A stretch of DNA of 64,000 bases from Bacteroidia bacterium (GTDB lineage: Bacteria; Bacteroidota; Bacteroidia; SXHM01), in NCBI GenBank assembly GCA_022072225.1, contig JAJVIC010000013.1, positions 1-64,000 on the forward strand, in the 5' to 3' direction. The notes beneath the pieces are model-generated. The model made no database searches, was not told where the DNA came from, and saw nothing but the letters and a program-made list of their open reading frames with translations. This document shows positions 62,698-64,000 of this stretch, piece after piece (position 1 is the stretch's first letter; the number at the start of each line of letters is the position of its first letter). The translations under genes were made by a program, and so were the position numbers.

Positions 62698-63238
62698 AAA
62701 CAGGCTGGGGTTTTAGATAGTTATTATCATTTGAATTAAAAACAGTGTCGTCCGCGCGAGTGTCAGCGATGTCCGCGCGGGTGTAAGGGGCTTGCGGGGG
62801 ACTGTAAGCGTGTTCCGCGCGAGTGTCAGCCATGTTCGCGAAGGTGTAAGAGGCGTGCGCGGGACTGTCAGTCATGTCCGCGTGCGTGTAAGAGGCGTGC
62901 GCGGGACTGTAAGCGTGTTCCGCGCGGGTGTAAGCCATGTCCGCGAAGGTGAAAGAGGTGTTTGCGGGACTGTAAGCGTCTTCCGCACGAGTGTAAGAGC
63001 CCTCCGCGCGAGTGTAAGAGGCGTGCGCGGGACTGTAAGCGGGGTTTGAAAAGATGATTTGGCTGAAAAACACCAGGTTAATGCTGAAAAATACAAGAAA
63101 AGCCCTGTTGGTTTTTATACCAACAAGCCCATTGCTATATATATTATTTACTCTTATCATTCTTTTTGCAGCAAGCAGAGCTTGCTTTTCTATTTGCCCA
63201 CGAAGCAGAGCTTCGCGGGTACGGGTGTTGTTTTCCAA
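62687..63238 (-). CDS. Doubtful ORF spanning the 21-bp repeats
   Basis: 183 codons. A possible membrane segment (about 46-64, AFLVFFSINLVFFSQIIF) is followed by heptads such as AYSPAHA and SYTRAED translated from the 21-bp array. It overlaps the start of paralogue 1 by 11 bp. The opposite strand is open too, heptads differ by many non-synonymous changes, and the N-terminal part is made of small hairpins, so it may not be a gene. Confidence 0.25.
   Translation of the reverse strand: MENNTRTREALLRGQIEKQALLAAKRMIRVNNIYSNGLVGIKTNRAFLVFFSINLVFFSQIIFSNPAYSPAHASYTRAEGSYTRAEDAYSPANTSFTFADMAYTRAEHAYSPAHASYTHADMTDSPAHASYTFANMADTRAEHAYSPPQAPYTRADIADTRADDTVFNSNDNNYLKPQPVYEK
62751..63044. repeat. Fourteen-unit 21-bp tandem repeat
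   Basis: Units follow T(C/G)CGCG(C/G)G(A/G)(C/G)TGTAAG plus five variable bases; three subtypes recur in a partly ordered pattern (for example the unit TGCGCGGGACTGTAAGCGTGT). Much more GC-rich than the surroundings. Same period as the array at 35932-36141, different sequence. Confidence 0.9.
63100..63235. repeat. Cluster of small hairpins upstream of the 21-bp array
   Basis: Contains GTTGGT/ACCAAC (about 63104-63121), GCAAGCAGAGCTTGC (about 63171-63185) and CGAAGCAGAGCTTCG (about 63201-63215). The last two share the AAGCAGAGCTT core. Could be structured RNA leader or decayed REP elements. Confidence 0.5.
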
Positions 63239-63316
63239 GCGGAATTATAAATGCCGCTTAGCCTTTTTTTTATTATTTATTTTAAAGAACATTCTGCTCA
63301 ACTGAAGAATTGTATG

Positions 63317-63748
63317 TTATAAAATTTTATATAGTTTCCTATTTGAAAAAGATAAGTTGTCATCAATTTGTGTAAATTCTATTACCTTCTGTTCTTGTTT
63401 AATATCAAATGGACATAATATCCACAAAACGTAATTTCTTCCATTTTTTGATGTGATTAAATAAATTTCAATTATATCTTTTTGAAAACTAAATAATTCA
63501 TTTTTATTTAATATTTTAGCATTAACTTTTATTTCATTTTTTACCTGGGTAATTTCATGTTCATTGTTATTAATTACTTTGATTAAATAAATGGTTTTTA
63601 TATCGCCAGGATTAATATAGCCGACTATAAGCTTCCTAATTCTCTTTTGAGAATCTCTCTTAACAAAACTCATCGTAAACTTATTTACAACAATGTTGTT
63701 GTAAAAATTCGCTATTGTTTTAATCATCTGTTTTATTTTAAAATCCAT
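63317..63748 (-). CDS. Unknown protein downstream of glycine-zipper gene
   Basis: 143 aa from the ATG at 63748, which overlaps the upstream stop by 11 bp; the frame is open 22 codons further upstream. No signal peptide. Basic N-terminal helix (MDFKIKQMIKTIANFYNN), then alternating beta-like strips (KLIVGYINPGDIKTIYLIKVI, DIIEIYLITSKNGRNYVLWIL). Family not recognised. Gene overlap suggests that it works with the truncated neighbour, for instance as its immunity or chaperone partner; this is inference. Confidence 0.65.
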   Translation of the reverse strand: MDFKIKQMIKTIANFYNNIVVNKFTMSFVKRDSQKRIRKLIVGYINPGDIKTIYLIKVINNNEHEITQVKNEIKVNAKILNKNELFSFQKDIIEIYLITSKNGRNYVLWILCPFDIKQEQKVIEFTQIDDNLSFSNRKLYKIL

Positions 63749-64000
63749 TTCCAGTTCCCACAGAAGTGTTATCTTTTTTACTTGTTCCATCATCAATTGG
63801 CCCTTTATCTCCATTTGGAGTCATCATACCTGCTCCCACAGCTCCACCTAATGCCCCTCCTAATGTACCTAAGCCAAATGCGCCAATTGGCCCGCCTAGG
63901 GCAAGACCAATTTTTCCGCCTGTATACGTACCTGCCAAAGTTCCAGTCCAATACCCTGTTTCTTGAGCTTTAACTAGATCTTTATATTCATTAGGCGCAT
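63738..64000 (-). CDS. Partial gene: glycine-zipper C-terminus
   Basis: The frame is open to the window edge, so the 5' part is missing; 87 codons are visible. It starts APNEYKDLVKAQETGYWTG, then a glycine-zipper stretch (LALGGPIGAFGLGTLGGALGGAVGAG) able to enter membranes, and a polar tail ending GTGNGF. Such tails are seen at the ends of Rhs-like, toxin or other surface proteins, but nothing specific can be recognised from this part. Confidence 0.6.
   Translation of the reverse strand, partial: APNEYKDLVKAQETGYWTGTLAGTYTGGKIGLALGGPIGAFGLGTLGGALGGAVGAGMMTPNGDKGPIDDGTSKKDNTSVGTGNGF

Noticed and set aside
62751-63044. 21-bp arrays as CRISPR
   Set aside because: Units are directly contiguous with no spacers, drift in sequence, and no cas genes are near.
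1-64000. tRNA or rRNA genes, including one next to the integrase as attachment site
   Set aside because: No cloverleaf with a conserved T-arm and no rRNA-like stretch was recognised by eye on either strand.

Overview
The window reads as chromosomal DNA of a member of the Bacteroidota; I cannot place it below phylum. Three kinds of evidence agree. Secreted proteins end in type IX secretion (T9SS) sorting domains. The gene content is typical: a TonB receptor paired with a DUF4249 lipoprotein, bacillithiol deacetylase BshB1, a FloA/NfeD pair, and KdsC next to a DUF2520 protein. Upstream regions of many genes carry the Bacteroidota -7 promoter box TAnnTTTG, once with TTTG 19 bp further upstream. 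No rRNA, tRNA or CRISPR array was seen.

Layout. 1-2.6 kb: two accessory secreted-protein genes enclosed by two large imperfect palindromes, resembling an integron-type gene cassette. 2.7-8.4 kb: floA-nfeD, clpS and a huge coiled-coil protein with a PorE-like N-terminus. 8.5-22 kb: mostly core genes (acyl-CoA ligase, SpoIID-like protein, thioredoxin reductase, TonB receptor with DUF4249 partner, serine hydrolase, DEAD-box helicase, 7TM-HD phosphodiesterase), with a REP-associated transposase and its palindromes. 21.7-25.3 kb: a likely type II restriction-modification pair, a DoxX-like protein, bshB1 and a glutathione peroxidase. 25.4-31.7 kb: ccmBCDEF for cytochrome c maturation, a RelE/ParE-type toxin-antitoxin pair, a DUF2520 protein and kdsC. 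31.8-37.6 kb: HU, fmt, a MATE exporter, a lipoprotein, a 21-bp minisatellite and a sugar MFS transporter.

37.9-40.4 kb is a small integrase module: tyrosine recombinase, unknown protein, excisionase-like HTH protein and a one-TM peptide, with iterated TTGTCAAT sites in front. Beside it, on the other strand, 51.1-40.9 kb is the most unusual part of the window: ten genes packed with gaps of 0-22 bp behind one promoter-like box. In order of transcription they are a Ser/Thr protein kinase, a TPR protein, the two ATPases of a LIV-type ABC transporter, its substrate-binding lipoprotein, a two-TM protein of unknown fold, a SAM methyltransferase, a radical SAM enzyme, and the two LIV permeases. I know of no described system with this composition. 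It looks like a transport-coupled sensing or conflict system, or a pathway that imports and modifies a small molecule.

51.2-63.2 kb holds a surface or matrix locus on the minus strand: four related small secreted proteins (135-148 aa) followed by two giant repeat proteins (1710 and about 1464 aa). Internal repeats of the giants are almost identical at DNA level (495-bp and 564-bp units), and both giants end in the same C-terminal module. A second 21-bp minisatellite lies upstream. The window ends in an incomplete glycine-zipper gene and an unknown gene. Several families of short dispersed palindromes sit between genes throughout, one of them inside a coding sequence.
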